A DNA stretch of 64,000 nucleotides from Ga0077560 sp046330395 (GCA_046330395.1 JAXLSS010000018.1:13446-77445); one strand, 5' to 3'. Shown: positions 41,769-50,356, numbered from the stretch's first letter. Translations and numbers: made by a program. The notes: generated by a model not told the origin, from the letters alone.

Positions 41769-42574
41769 GTGCGCTCCGGAAGGATCTCGCCGGCCGCGAA
41801 CAGGCCGGACAGGGCGGCGAGCCCCTCCGCGGAGGTGAGCTCGAAGTGCAGCGGGGTCACCGAGATCTCCCCGGCCTCGATGGCCTCGAAGTCGGTGCCC
41901 GCCTCGGGGTGGCTGGACGGCTGGTCGCCGTAGATGGTGTAGCGGCGCCGGTTGCCCTCCGTGGCCACCAGGGTGAGCGCATCGTTGTAGATGCGGCGCC
42001 CCAGCCGCGTGGCGCGCCCCTGCGGCGGGGTGTGGGCGGGACGGGCCGGCGCGTTCACGGTGAGCATCACGCCTGTGGGGAAGGCGCCACCCACCATGAC
42101 GGGGACAAGGTCGGCCACGAACTCGGCCACGGCGGTGAAGTCGTAGTGGGCACCGTCGAAGCGCTCGTTGGGCGGCCCGTCGTACTGCTGGGACACCGCG
42201 ATGGCGGGCCACCCCAGCAGCACCCCCTCCAGCGCGGCGGCCACGGTGCCCGAGTAGGTCACGTCGTCACCCAGGTTGAGCCCCAGGTTGATGCCGCTCA
42301 CCACCACGTCCGGCACGTCGCCCACCAGCCCGAGGGCCCCGAGGCGCACGCAGTCCACAGGGGTGCCGTCGGTGGCGAAGGCCGTCGAGCCGTCCGCCAG
42401 AGCGACCTCCTCCACGTGCAGGGGGTCGTGGAAGGTGATGCCGCGCCCGATGGCGCTGCGGTTGCGGTCGGGCGCGATGACGCTGACCGTGCCCACGCGC
42501 TCCAGCGCCCGCTTGAGGGCCAGCAGACCGGGCGAGCTGACGCCGTCGTCGTTGGTGACCAAGATGTGCGTCAT
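41765..42574 (-). CDS. surE: 5'/3'-nucleotidase SurE
   Basis: Survival protein E, metal-dependent nucleoside monophosphatase, 269 residues. Metal ligands in ILVTNDDGVSSPG (residues 4-16), the nearby ITFHDPLH, the substrate loop TPVDCVRLG, and SGINLGLNLGDDVTYSGTVAAALEG (Asn ligand; about residues 85-109). The start chosen is ATG giving MTHILVTNDDG; an upstream ATG seven codons earlier adds an unconserved stretch. It heads the surE-HAD-ligA run. Confidence 0.95.
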   Translation of the reverse strand: MTHILVTNDDGVSSPGLLALKRALERVGTVSVIAPDRNRSAIGRGITFHDPLHVEEVALADGSTAFATDGTPVDCVRLGALGLVGDVPDVVVSGINLGLNLGDDVTYSGTVAAALEGVLLGWPAIAVSQQYDGPPNERFDGAHYDFTAVAEFVADLVPVMVGGAFPTGVMLTVNAPARPAHTPPQGRATRLGRRIYNDALTLVATEGNRRRYTIYGDQPSSHPEAGTDFEAIEAGEISVTPLHFELTSAEGLAALSGLFAAGEILPERT

Positions 42575-42650
42575 CCGCGGTTCCGAGTATGGCAAACCGC
42601 GCGGCTGGGCCCACCCGCCGTGGCGGGCGCGGGCACTGCGGCGTGGAGGA

Positions 42651-42902
42651 TCAGCGCAGGGTCCTCGCGTCGCCCCGGACGCGCCGAGCGCGAGAGATCA
42701 GGGCCAGGAGGGTGATCGTCGCGAGGCCCACGGCGGCGAGGCCCAGGTCACGCTCCGCCGAGTCGCCCGCCCAGACCGCACGCAGCGCCCACGCCACCCC
42801 GACGGCCACCGCGGCGATGCCCCAGGGCAGCCAGCGAGGCGCCGGGCGCTCGGATGACGCGGAGGGGATCACGAGGGCGTACATGCGGTCGCGCAGGCTC
42901 AT
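42651..42902 (-). CDS. small two-helix membrane protein
   Basis: 83 residues, MSLRDRMYALVIPSASSERP, then two hydrophobic segments (WLPWGIAAVAVGVAWALRAVW and LGLAAVGLATITLLALISRA) and a basic C-terminus. Not recognised. The ATG overlaps the truA stop by 4 nt, so it is translationally coupled to it, which supports it as a real gene. The 76 nt to surE hold a weak GC-rich hairpin and nothing else clear. Confidence 0.6.
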   Translation of the reverse strand: MSLRDRMYALVIPSASSERPAPRWLPWGIAAVAVGVAWALRAVWAGDSAERDLGLAAVGLATITLLALISRARRVRGDARTLR

Positions 42903-43660
42903 GCCCCCGATGGTACCCCCTCCTCTGGCGGGTACTCGACCCGCACCAGGGTGAGGGGGTGCGGGGGTGCCGTGGGACCCGCCGCCGACCGGGGCGCGCC
43001 CTCCAGCAGCGCCACCAGCCGCTCCACGGGCCAGCGCCCCCGCCCCACCAGCAGCATGGTGCCCACCAGCACCCGCACCATGTGGCGCAGGAAGGCGTCG
43101 GCCTCCACGCACAACACCAGCTCGTCCGCGCGCTCCACCCACTCGCACCGCCGCACGGTGCGGTGGAAGAACACGTGCTGGGTGTCGGTGGGCGTGAACG
43201 CGGTGAAGTCGTGCTGCCCCACCACCGCGGCCGCGGCCCCGGCGAGAGCCCCGCGGTCGAGGCGCCCGGGGTGGTGCAGCACGCGGTCACGGCGCAGCGG
43301 GGAGGGTGGCGCGGGGAGCACCCGGTACTCGTAGGCCCGGGTGACGGCGTCGGTGCGCGCGTCGAACCCGTCGGGCACCCGACGCACCGCGCGGACGCCG
43401 ATGTCGGAGGGCAGCACCCCCGCCAGGCCCCGCAGGAGCCGCCGTTCATCCACGTCGGACGTCGTGGTGAAGCTCACCACCTGGCCGGTGGCGTGCACGC
43501 CGGCGTCGGTGCGGCCGGCGGCCCGCAGGCCCACCGGGTGGCGCACCAGCACCGCCAGCGCGTCGCGCAGCACCTCCTCGCACGTGCGCTGGCCCGGCTG
43601 GGCCGCCCACCCCGCGAACCCCGCGCCGTCGTACTCCACATCGCAGCGGAACGTCACCAC
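42899..43660 (-). CDS. truA: tRNA pseudouridine(38-40) synthase TruA
   Basis: 253 residues, isomerises uridines in the tRNA anticodon arm. The catalytic Asp lies in AAGRTDAGVHATGQVVSF (GRTDxGVHA, about residues 48-60), with YDGAGFAGWAAQPGQRT at the N-terminus and DAFLRHMVRVLVGTMLLVGRGR at the C-terminus, both family hallmarks. In many bacteria truA follows rplQ; here it lies 1 kb beyond rplQ on the same strand, with a convergently transcribed gene between. Confidence 0.95.
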   Translation of the reverse strand: MVTFRCDVEYDGAGFAGWAAQPGQRTCEEVLRDALAVLVRHPVGLRAAGRTDAGVHATGQVVSFTTTSDVDERRLLRGLAGVLPSDIGVRAVRRVPDGFDARTDAVTRAYEYRVLPAPPSPLRRDRVLHHPGRLDRGALAGAAAAVVGQHDFTAFTPTDTQHVFFHRTVRRCEWVERADELVLCVEADAFLRHMVRVLVGTMLLVGRGRWPVERLVALLEGAPRSAAGPTAPPHPLTLVRVEYPPEEGVPSGA

Positions 43661-43722
43661 ATCGGCACCCTACGCACGGCCGGCGCACGAATGCGTCCGA
43701 CCACGCCTGCCATGATCCCGCC

Positions 43723-44481
43723 ATGGCGCGACGGCTGATCGTGGCGGTTGTGGTGCTGGTCCTCGTGGCGGCGGGCGGGGCCGTGTGGCTGTGGCGATCC
43801 GTGCACTCGCAGTCGGCATCCCGCGTGGAGGACGTGCTGGCCGACTACCGTGCCAAGGCCAAGCCGTCCCAGCCCGCCCAGCCGGGGCTCCCCGCGCAGG
43901 GCGTCTACACGTACCGGGTGGCGGGCCACGAGGCCATCAGCTCGGCGCTCACCATCAAACGCACGCTGCCGCCCACCGCCACCATGATGGTGCTGCAGCA
44001 CACCGGCGGCTTCGACACCGACATCCGGTACAGCAAGGAACACCGCGAGCAGGCCAGCTACCGCCTGGACCCGAAGGGCGACTACCTCACCCGGGCCATC
44101 ACCACGGTTGCGGCCGGCCCCATCACGGCGGTGAAGGACCGCACGTGGTCACCGGAGCTGCTGCGGTTCCCGAAGGCCCCCGCGGCGGCCGCGGCGGCCA
44201 TCAGCGGCCATTACACGGCGCAGTCGTTGACGCTGGACATCACCACGCGCGCCCTGCCGGATGCCGTGGTGCGCGTGGGCGCCAAGCCGGTCACCGCCCA
44301 CGTCATCGAGTTCGACCAGAAGGTCACCGGCGAATACCAGGGCACCACCGTGGAGCGCTACTGGTACGACCCCGCCTCGGGGCTGGTGGTGCGGTCCACC
44401 ACCGAGCAGCACCTCACCGGGCCCACGGGCCTGGACTTCAGCGTCGACCAGCCGCTGACCTCGCTGACGCCCCAGCCCTGA
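43723..44481 (+). CDS. membrane-anchored protein of unknown function
   Basis: 252 residues. A single N-terminal hydrophobic segment (RLIVAVVVLVLVAAGGAVWLW, residues ~4-24) would anchor it or act as an uncleaved signal; no lipobox. The outside part is predicted mostly beta: GVYTYRVAGHEAIS, TATMMVLQHTGGFDTDIRYS, LTLDITTRAL, GTTVERYWYDPASGLVVRS, suggesting a lipoprotein-carrier-like sheet (compare LppX/LolA-type folds), which is speculative. Divergent from truA (62-nt gap) and convergent with rplQ across a strong hairpin. Confidence 0.7.
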   Translation: MARRLIVAVVVLVLVAAGGAVWLWRSVHSQSASRVEDVLADYRAKAKPSQPAQPGLPAQGVYTYRVAGHEAISSALTIKRTLPPTATMMVLQHTGGFDTDIRYSKEHREQASYRLDPKGDYLTRAITTVAAGPITAVKDRTWSPELLRFPKAPAAAAAAISGHYTAQSLTLDITTRALPDAVVRVGAKPVTAHVIEFDQKVTGEYQGTTVERYWYDPASGLVVRSTTEQHLTGPTGLDFSVDQPLTSLTPQP

Positions 44482-44493
44482 CGGGCGCGCGCT

Positions 44494-44533
44494 CCGCGCG
44501 GCGGGCCCACCCGGAGGGGGCCGCGCCGCGCGG
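44494..44533. terminator. bidirectional terminator at the end of the ribosomal cluster
   Basis: CCGCGCGGCG-GGCCC ... GGGCC-g-CGCCGCGCGG: 15 pairs with one bulged G and a 9-nt loop, between the convergent rplQ and the 252-residue unknown gene. This marks the left end of the S10-spc-alpha cluster. Confidence 0.65.
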
Positions 44534-44541
44534 TGCGAACG

Positions 44542-44913
44542 CTAGGCCGCGGCCACCGGCTCGCGGGTGAGCTCCAGCAGCACCATCTCCGCCGCGTCGC
44601 CCTGACGGGGACCCAGCTTGAGGGTGCGGGTGTAGCCGCCGTCAACGTTGCGGAACGCCGGGGCGATCTCGTTGAACAGGCGGTACGTGACCTCCTTGTT
44701 GCGCAGCAGGGCGATTGCCTGCCGGCGGTGGTGGAGGGTGTCGGCCTTGCCGAGCGTGATGGCCTTCTCGGCGATGCTGCGCGCCAGCCGCGCCTTGGGC
44801 AGCGTGGTCTGGATGCGGCCGTGCGTCAGCAGCGCGGTGGCCAGGTTGGCACCGAGTGAGGCGCGGTGGGCGCTCGAGCGATTGAGCTTCGGGCCGGAAC
44901 GCTGGTGACGCAC
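44542..44913 (-). CDS. rplQ: 50S ribosomal protein L17
   Basis: 123 residues, bL17 of the large subunit near the exit tunnel. Family text at the N-terminus: RHQRSGPKLNRSSAHRASLG, then LATALLTHGRIQTTLPKAR. The C-terminus GGYTRTLKLGPRQGDAAEMVLLEL is complete. Starts at GTG with AAGGAG 6 nt upstream. Last gene of the alpha operon, after rpoA, as in most bacteria. Confidence 0.96.
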   Translation of the reverse strand: MRHQRSGPKLNRSSAHRASLGANLATALLTHGRIQTTLPKARLARSIAEKAITLGKADTLHHRRQAIALLRNKEVTYRLFNEIAPAFRNVDGGYTRTLKLGPRQGDAAEMVLLELTREPVAAA

Positions 44914-44948
44914 TGATGACTCCTTGTGGTGATTCGGGTCGGGGGAGG

Positions 44949-45887
44949 TTACTCCATGCGGAGGCTCAGGCCGTGTGCGGCGAGATTCTCCTTGACCTCT
45001 TCGATGGACTTCTTGCCGAAGTTGGGGATGGCCGACAGCTCGGCCTCCGTCTTCGACACCAGGTCGCCGATGGTCTCGACGCCCACGCGCTTGAGGCAGT
45101 TGTAGGAGCGCACGCCCAGCTCCAGCTCCTCGATCATGATGTCGTGGAGGTTGCCGCCGGGACGCTCCTCCTCCGGCTCGGGCTGACCCGGGATCTTGGC
45201 GTTCTCGGGGTCGGCGAAAATGGCCAGGCGGCCCATCAGCACCTCGGCGGCCTCGGCCACCGCACCGCGCGGGTCGAGGCTGCCGTCGGTCTGCACCTCG
45301 AGCGTGAGCTTGTCGTAGTCGGTGCGCTGACCCACACGGGCCGAGCCCACCTCGTAGCGCACGCGCTTGACCGGCGAGAAGTTGGAGTCCACCGGGATGA
45401 CCCCGATGACCGTGTTGGGACCCTTGTTGCCGTCGGCCGGCACGTAGCCGCTGCCGCGGGCGATGGTGAGCACCATCTCCAGACGGGCGTTGGGCAGCAG
45501 GTTGGCGATCTCCAACTCGGGGTTGAGGATCTCCAGGTCGGCGGGGCAGCTGATGTCGCCGGCGGTGACCGGGCCGGGGCCCGTCTTGGCCAGCTCCACC
45601 TCGATCTCGGACACCGACTCCCCGTGCAGGCGGCACACCAGGTTCCGCAGGTTGAGGATGATGTCGGTGACGTCCTCGCGGACGCCGTCGATGGTGGTGA
45701 ACTCGTGCTGCACACCCTCCACGCGCACCGAGGTCACCGCCGCCCCCTCGAGGGAGGACAGCAGCACCCGGCGCAGGCTGTTGCCGAAGGTGTGGCCGAA
45801 GCCGCGGTCAAGCGGCTCCACCTCGAACACCCCGAGGGTGTCGGAGATGGGGTTGTAGCTCATGCGGGGCGACTGGACGTCGATCAC
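44949..45887 (-). CDS. rpoA: DNA-directed RNA polymerase subunit alpha
   Basis: 312 residues. The N-terminal dimerisation domain has EPLDRGFGHTFGNSLRRVLL and the C-terminal domain (alpha-CTD) has ELELGVRSYNCLKRVGVETI and NFGKKSIEEVKENL, which contacts UP elements and activators. I prefer the GTG start giving MIDVQSPRMSYN because GAGG lies 8 nt upstream; a GTG 13 codons earlier extends the frame without conservation. Alpha-operon position between rpsD and rplQ is standard. Confidence 0.96.
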   Translation of the reverse strand: MIDVQSPRMSYNPISDTLGVFEVEPLDRGFGHTFGNSLRRVLLSSLEGAAVTSVRVEGVQHEFTTIDGVREDVTDIILNLRNLVCRLHGESVSEIEVELAKTGPGPVTAGDISCPADLEILNPELEIANLLPNARLEMVLTIARGSGYVPADGNKGPNTVIGVIPVDSNFSPVKRVRYEVGSARVGQRTDYDKLTLEVQTDGSLDPRGAVAEAAEVLMGRLAIFADPENAKIPGQPEPEEERPGGNLHDIMIEELELGVRSYNCLKRVGVETIGDLVSKTEAELSAIPNFGKKSIEEVKENLAAHGLSLRME

Positions 45888-46001
45888 CGTAGGCACCTCA
45901 TGGTCCGGCGTCGGCCGGAGATTCACTCCCGACGCGTTGAACCCCGTCGCATCGGCGCCCGGGCCGCGTCAACGCCCGGGCACCATCGCGAACGGGAACG
46001 A

Positions 46002-46622
46002 TTACTTGCTGTAGAGCTCCACGATCAGCTGCTCACGCACCGGCGTGTCGATCTCGGTGCGCTCCGGGAAGCGCAGGATCTTGCCGGTGAGGGCGTCGTG
46101 GTCGGCCTGCAGCCACGGCGCCAGCGAGGACACCATCTCCGTGTTCTGGCGGATGACCGCCTCGGACTTGGAGTTCAGCTTGACGCTGATGATGTCGTCG
46201 GGCCGCACCTGGTAGCTGGGGATGTCCACGCGCCGGCCGTTCACCAGGAAGTGACCGTGGCGCACCAGCTGACGGGCCTCACGGCGCGAGCTGGCGAAGG
46301 CCAGGCGGGTCACCACGTTGTCCAGGCGCATCTCGAGCAGGCGCAGCAGGTTCTCACCGGTGATGCCCGGCTGGCGGCTGGCCTTCTCGTAGTAGCGGCG
46401 GAACTGCTTCTCCAGCACCTGGTAGAAGCGGCGCATCTTCTGCTTCTCGCGCAGCTGCAGCAGGTACTCGCTCTGGCGGATGCGGCCGCGGCCATGCTCA
46501 CCCGGGGGGTAGGGCCGGGTGGTGACCGAGCACTTGGGGGTGAAGCAACGGGCGCCCTTCAGGAAGAGCTGTTCGCCCTCCCGACGGCACACCTTGCACA
46601 CGGAACCGGTGTCACGAGCCAT
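46002..46622 (-). CDS. rpsD: 30S ribosomal protein S4
   Basis: 206 residues, uS4, a 16S assembly initiator and, in many bacteria, translational repressor of the alpha operon. It has the zinc-binding (C+) N-terminus: CKVCRREGEQLFLKGARC and TPKC (Cys 9, 12, 26, 31). The S4 RNA-binding domain is RLDNVVTRLAFASSRREARQ onwards. Located between rpsK and rpoA. Confidence 0.97.
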   Translation of the reverse strand: MARDTGSVCKVCRREGEQLFLKGARCFTPKCSVTTRPYPPGEHGRGRIRQSEYLLQLREKQKMRRFYQVLEKQFRRYYEKASRQPGITGENLLRLLEMRLDNVVTRLAFASSRREARQLVRHGHFLVNGRRVDIPSYQVRPDDIISVKLNSKSEAVIRQNTEMVSSLAPWLQADHDALTGKILRFPERTEIDTPVREQLIVELYSK

Positions 46623-46636
46623 ACGTCAGTCCTCCG

Positions 46637-47035
46637 TCAGACCCGCCGCCGCTTGCGCGGGCGGCAGCCATTGTGGGGGACGGGCGACACGTCGGTCACC
46701 GAGGTGACCTCCAGCCCCGCGGCCTGCAGCGACCGGATGGCGGTCTCGCGGCCGGAACCCGGTCCCTTCACGTACACGTCCACCTTCTGGAGCCCGTGCT
46801 CCATGCCCTTCTTCGCGGCCGCGTCGGCGGTGACCTGCGCCGCGAACGGGGTGCTCTTGCGGGAACCCTTAAAGCCCGCGGACCCCGCGGTCTCCCAGGC
46901 GATCACGTTGCCCTGCTTGTCGGTGAGGGTGACGATCGTGTTGTTGAACGACGTCTTGATGTGCGCCTGACCGACGGCGATGTTCTTGCGCGCGCGGCGA
47001 CGGGTGCGGCCGCGGGTGACCTTCTGGCGAGACAT
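46637..47035 (-). CDS. rpsK: 30S ribosomal protein S11
   Basis: 132 residues, uS11 of the small-subunit platform. KNIAVGQAHIKTSFNNTIVT, GSAGFKGSRKSTPFAAQ and the end DVSPVPHNGCRPRKRRRV are the family signatures. ATG start MSRQKVTRGR, 7 nt after the rpsM stop. A long overlapping frame upstream is a shadow of rpsM. Confidence 0.97.
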   Translation of the reverse strand: MSRQKVTRGRTRRRARKNIAVGQAHIKTSFNNTIVTLTDKQGNVIAWETAGSAGFKGSRKSTPFAAQVTADAAAKKGMEHGLQKVDVYVKGPGSGRETAIRSLQAAGLEVTSVTDVSPVPHNGCRPRKRRRV

Positions 47036-47042
47036 GAACCCC

Positions 47043-47417
47043 TTACTTCTTCTTGCGCTGCTTGCCGACGGTCTTCTTCGGCCCCTTGCGGGTGCGCGCG
47101 TTGGTCTTGGTGCGCTGCCCGCGTGCCGGCAGGCTGCGGCGGTGCCGCAGACCGCGGTAGCACGCGATCTCCATGAGACGCTTGATGTCGTTGGCGCGCT
47201 CGCGCCGCAGATCACCCTCGACGGTGAGGGTCTTCTCGATCAGATCGCGAAGACGCCCGACCTCTTCCTCGGTGAGGTCGCGGACGTACGTGTCGCGGTT
47301 GATCCCGGACTCGGTCAGCACCTTGTTCGCGGTGGGACGACCGATGCCGTAGATGTAGGTGAGTCCGATTTCCACGCGCTTCTCACGCGGGATGTTGACG
47401 CCGGCGATGCGAGCCAT
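47043..47417 (-). CDS. rpsM: 30S ribosomal protein S13
   Basis: 124 residues, uS13 at the head of the 30S subunit, contacting P-site tRNA. MARIAGVNIPREKRVEIGLTYIYGIG, GLRHRRSLPARGQRTKTNARTRKG and a Lys-rich tail are diagnostic. Immediately after rpmJ, the normal order. Confidence 0.97.
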   Translation of the reverse strand: MARIAGVNIPREKRVEIGLTYIYGIGRPTANKVLTESGINRDTYVRDLTEEEVGRLRDLIEKTLTVEGDLRRERANDIKRLMEIACYRGLRHRRSLPARGQRTKTNARTRKGPKKTVGKQRKKK

Positions 47418-47420
47418 GGG

Positions 47421-47534
47421 CTACCCCTGAACCTGCTTGTGGCGGACGTTCTGGCAGATGACCATCACCTTGCCATGACGCCGGATGACACGACATTTCT
47501 CACAGATCGGCTTGACCGACGGACGGACCTTCAC
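47421..47534 (-). CDS. rpmJ: 50S ribosomal protein L36
   Basis: 37 residues: MKVRPSVKPICEKCRVIRRH through to NVRHKQVQG. bL36 with the zinc-ribbon ligands Cys11, Cys14, Cys27 and His32, the C+ form. GTG start with GGGAG 6 nt upstream. First gene of the rpmJ-rpsM-rpsK-rpsD-rpoA-rplQ unit; normally infA would precede it, but it is absent here. Confidence 0.95.
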   Translation of the reverse strand: MKVRPSVKPICEKCRVIRRHGKVMVICQNVRHKQVQG

Positions 47535-47625
47535 AGCTGACTCCCGGGCGGTTCGACGCCGAGCGGCGCCGGCGAATGGGTCGGGTTCGCGCGCACGCAG
47601 GAGCCCTGCTCGCGAGCGGCCGTGG

Positions 47626-47634
47626 ATACTATCA
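47626..47634 (-). promoter_or_regulatory. predicted extended -10 promoter of the alpha operon
   Basis: On the minus strand TGA-TAGTAT, an extended -10 (TGN + hexamer) 91 nt upstream of the rpmJ start, at the 3' end of map. The intervening leader (47535-47625) is GC-rich and contains no open frame resembling infA. Confidence 0.5.
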
Positions 47635-48453
47635 CGTCAGCACCCGCGGGCCGCCAGCGGTGATGGCCACCGTGTGCTCCCAGTGCGCTGACATGGAGCC
47701 GTCCTTGGTGGTGATGGTCCAGCCGTCGGGCTGCAGCACCACGTCGGGGCCGCCGATGTTGACCATCGGCTCGATGGCGATGGCCAGTCCCTCCACCAGC
47801 GGTTCGCCGGTGCCGGGGACGCCCAGGTTGGGCACCGAGGGCGGTTCGTGCATCGAGCGGCCAACGCCGTGGCCCACCAGGCTCTCGACGCATGAGAAGC
47901 CGGCCTCCTCCACCACGGTCTGCACCGCGTGGCCGATGTCGCCGATGCGGTTGCCGATGGTGGCGGCGGCGATGCCGCGCTCCAGCGCGGCGCGGGTGAC
48001 CTGGATGAGCCGGGCCACCTGCGGGTTCGCCTCGCCGATGGCGTACGTGCGCGCGGCGTCCGAGACCCAGCCGTCCAGCACCACGCCGCAGTCGATGGCC
48101 AGCACATCGCCGTCGGCCAGCGCGTACGGGCCGGGGATGCCGTGCACCACCTGATCGTTCACCGACGCGCAGATGGTGCCGGGGAACGGGATGGTGGTGG
48201 GGGAGCCGCCGTAGCCCTTGAACGCCGGGATGCCCCCGCCGTCGCGGATCACCTGCTCGGCCAGCGCGTCCAGGTGCCCGGTGGTGACGCCCACGCCCAC
48301 GGCCTCGGCCATGGCGGCGTGGGCGGCCGCCAGCAGCCGACCCGACGCGGCCATCGCGTCGATCTCACCCGGGGTCTTGGGGATCCCGGAACTGATCGCG
48401 CGCGAGACGCCCAGGGCGCTACGCGCCCTTGATCGCCTGCGTGATTTGCCCAT
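47632..48453 (-). CDS. map: type I methionine aminopeptidase
   Basis: 273 residues; removes the initiator Met from nascent proteins. The five metal ligands are recognisable: Asp in LAIDCGVVLDGWVSDAART (two Asp), His in GHGVGRSMHEPP, Glu in AIAIEPMV and Glu in WEHTVAI. ATG start (MGKSRRRSRARSAL) with AGGA 8 nt upstream overlaps the adk stop by 35 nt; the conserved core begins at IPKTPGEIDAMAASGR. Usual secY-adk-map order. Confidence 0.95.
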   Translation of the reverse strand: MGKSRRRSRARSALGVSRAISSGIPKTPGEIDAMAASGRLLAAAHAAMAEAVGVGVTTGHLDALAEQVIRDGGGIPAFKGYGGSPTTIPFPGTICASVNDQVVHGIPGPYALADGDVLAIDCGVVLDGWVSDAARTYAIGEANPQVARLIQVTRAALERGIAAATIGNRIGDIGHAVQTVVEEAGFSCVESLVGHGVGRSMHEPPSVPNLGVPGTGEPLVEGLAIAIEPMVNIGGPDVVLQPDGWTITTKDGSMSAHWEHTVAITAGGPRVLT

Positions 48454-49072
48454 ACACCGCGTCCTGCGGCTGGTCGCCGGCGATCTCGCGCAGCAGCCCG
48501 GCGCCGCGGTAGTGGTCGATCAGCGGCGCGGTCTGCGACTCGTACACCGAGAGGCGGTTGTCCACGGCCTCGGGCCGGTCGTCGTCACGCTGGTACAGGT
48601 CGCACTCGCCGCCGGTGGCCGGGCAGGTGTCGTCCTTGGAGTACGGGGCGAACACCTCGTGGAACGAGCGCCCGCACGCCCGGCACAGCCAGCGGCCGCC
48701 CAGGCGGCGCACCAGCTCGTCGCGCGGCACGGTGAGCAGCAGGACGTGGTCGATGGGGGCGTTGAGCTGCCCCAGCATCTTGTCCAGCGCGTGCGCCTGG
48801 CCGATGGTGCGCGGGAACCCGTCGAGCAGGTAGTTGTCGGCCGCCTCGCCGTGCAGGCGCTCACGGATCATGCCCACCACCACGGCGTCGGGCACCAGCC
48901 CGCCGGCGTCCATGGCCCGCTTGGCCTCCAGGCCCAGCGGCGTGCCGCGCTTGACCTCGTCGCGCAGGAGGTCGCCGGTGGACAGGTGGGTGAGCGACAG
49001 ATCGGCCTTGAGCCGCTCCGCCTGGGTGCCCTTGCCGGCACCGGGGGGGCCGAGGAAAACGAGTCGAGCTAT
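48419..49072 (-). CDS. adk: adenylate kinase, apparent ATA start
   Basis: 217 residues, interconverts ATP + AMP and 2 ADP. P-loop LGPPGAGKGTQAERL (residues 7-21), AMP-binding LSTGDLLRDEV, GFPRTIGQA, and a zinc-binding lid with four Cys (CRACG ... TCPATGGEC). No ATG, GTG or TTG precedes the conserved N-terminus in frame after the secY stop. The codon at the expected place is ATA, overlapping the secY stop as ATAG, with GAAGGG 8 nt upstream. Either a rare ATA start or a base error for ATG is implied. Confidence 0.93.
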   Translation of the reverse strand: MARLVFLGPPGAGKGTQAERLKADLSLTHLSTGDLLRDEVKRGTPLGLEAKRAMDAGGLVPDAVVVGMIRERLHGEAADNYLLDGFPRTIGQAHALDKMLGQLNAPIDHVLLLTVPRDELVRRLGGRWLCRACGRSFHEVFAPYSKDDTCPATGGECDLYQRDDDRPEAVDNRLSVYESQTAPLIDHYRGAGLLREIAGDQPQDAVYGQITQAIKGA

Positions 49073-50331
49073 CGGAGGAACCCTTCGTAGTTGCGCATCA
49101 TCATCTGGGCCTCCATCTGCCGGATGGTGTCGAGCGCGACACCCACCACGATGAGGATGGACGTGCCACCGAGCACACCGAAGAACACGTTGGACTCGGG
49201 CATGTACTTGAAGACGATGCTGGGGAGCGCGGCGATGATGGCCAGGTAGATGGCGCCCGGCAGCGTCAGCCGGGTGAGCACACGGTCCAGGTACACCGCG
49301 GTGGGACGGCCCGGGCGCACGCCCGGGATGAAGCCGCCGTACTTCTTGAGGTTGTCCGCCTGCTCCACCGGATTGAAGATGATCGCGGTGTAGAAGTACG
49401 TGAACAGGATGATGAGCAGCGCCTCGAAGATGATGTAGTACCAGGTGCCGGGCGCCAGGTAGTTCGACACCGAGGTGAAGAACGAGCCGCGGCCCAGGAA
49501 CTCGGCCAGCGTGGGCGGCAGGATCACGATGGACGCCGCGAAGATCACGGGGATCACCCCGGCCATGTTGACCCGCAGCGGCATGTAGGTGCTGCCGCCG
49601 GAGGTCATGCGCCGGCCCACCACGCGCTTGGCGTACTGGATGGGGATGCGGCGCTGCCCCTCGTTGATGAACACCACGCCCACCACCACGCCGACGGCGA
49701 TCACCAGCACCACGATCTGGCTGAGCGGCGGCAGGTCCACCCACCCGCGCGCGCCCTGCGGGATGGACGCCACGATGCCGGCGAAGATCATCAGGGAGAT
49801 GCCGTTGCCCACGCCGCGCTGGGTGATGAGCTCACCCAGCCACATCACCATGGTGGTGCCGGCGGTGAGGGACACCACGATCACGTAGAGGCGGCCGCTG
49901 GAGAACACCGGGAAGGCGCCCTGGCTCTTGAAGTACAGGACGTAGGCCACCGACTGCACGGCGGCCAGCGCCACGGTGAAGTACCGGGTGTACTGGGTGA
50001 TCTTCTGCTGGCCGGATTCGCCCTCCTTCTGGAGCTCCTCCAGCTTGGGGATCACCACCGTCATCAGCTGGATGATGATGCTGGCGGTGATGTAGGGCAT
50101 GATCCCCAGCGCGAACACCGAGAACCGGCGCAGCGACCCGCCGCTGAACAGGTTGAGGAAGTCCAGCAGGCTGCTGCCGCGGTTGTTGAGCGCCTGGTCG
50201 AGCGCGGTGCGGTTGATCCCCGGGATCGGCACGAACGAGCCGATCCGGTAGACGATCAGGATCAGGGCCGTGAACAGGAGCTTCTTGCGAAGCTCCGGCG
50301 ACCCCAGCGCCGTCAGCATCGACTTCAGCAT
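49069..50331 (-). CDS. secY: protein translocase subunit SecY
   Basis: 420 residues, ten-helix channel of the Sec translocon. RIGSFVPIPGIN, LNLFSGGSLRRFSVFALGIMPYITASIIIQLM (split: NLFSGGSLRRFSVFALGI) , GVGNGISLMIFAGIVA and RRMTSGGSTYMPLRVNMAGVIPVIFA-type segments are diagnostic. ATG MLKSMLTALGSPELRKK. Positioned between rplO and adk, the standard spc-operon order. Confidence 0.97.
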   Translation of the reverse strand: MLKSMLTALGSPELRKKLLFTALILIVYRIGSFVPIPGINRTALDQALNNRGSSLLDFLNLFSGGSLRRFSVFALGIMPYITASIIIQLMTVVIPKLEELQKEGESGQQKITQYTRYFTVALAAVQSVAYVLYFKSQGAFPVFSSGRLYVIVVSLTAGTTMVMWLGELITQRGVGNGISLMIFAGIVASIPQGARGWVDLPPLSQIVVLVIAVGVVVGVVFINEGQRRIPIQYAKRVVGRRMTSGGSTYMPLRVNMAGVIPVIFAASIVILPPTLAEFLGRGSFFTSVSNYLAPGTWYYIIFEALLIILFTYFYTAIIFNPVEQADNLKKYGGFIPGVRPGRPTAVYLDRVLTRLTLPGAIYLAIIAALPSIVFKYMPESNVFFGVLGGTSILIVVGVALDTIRQMEAQMMMRNYEGFLR

Positions 50332-50356
50332 GGCCTGACGCCCCGTCCCGGAGGTG

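Noticed and set aside
47535..47625. A diverged infA in the map-rpmJ gap
   Set aside because: Only 91-97 nt are available, IF1 needs about 220 nt, and no frame resembles it.
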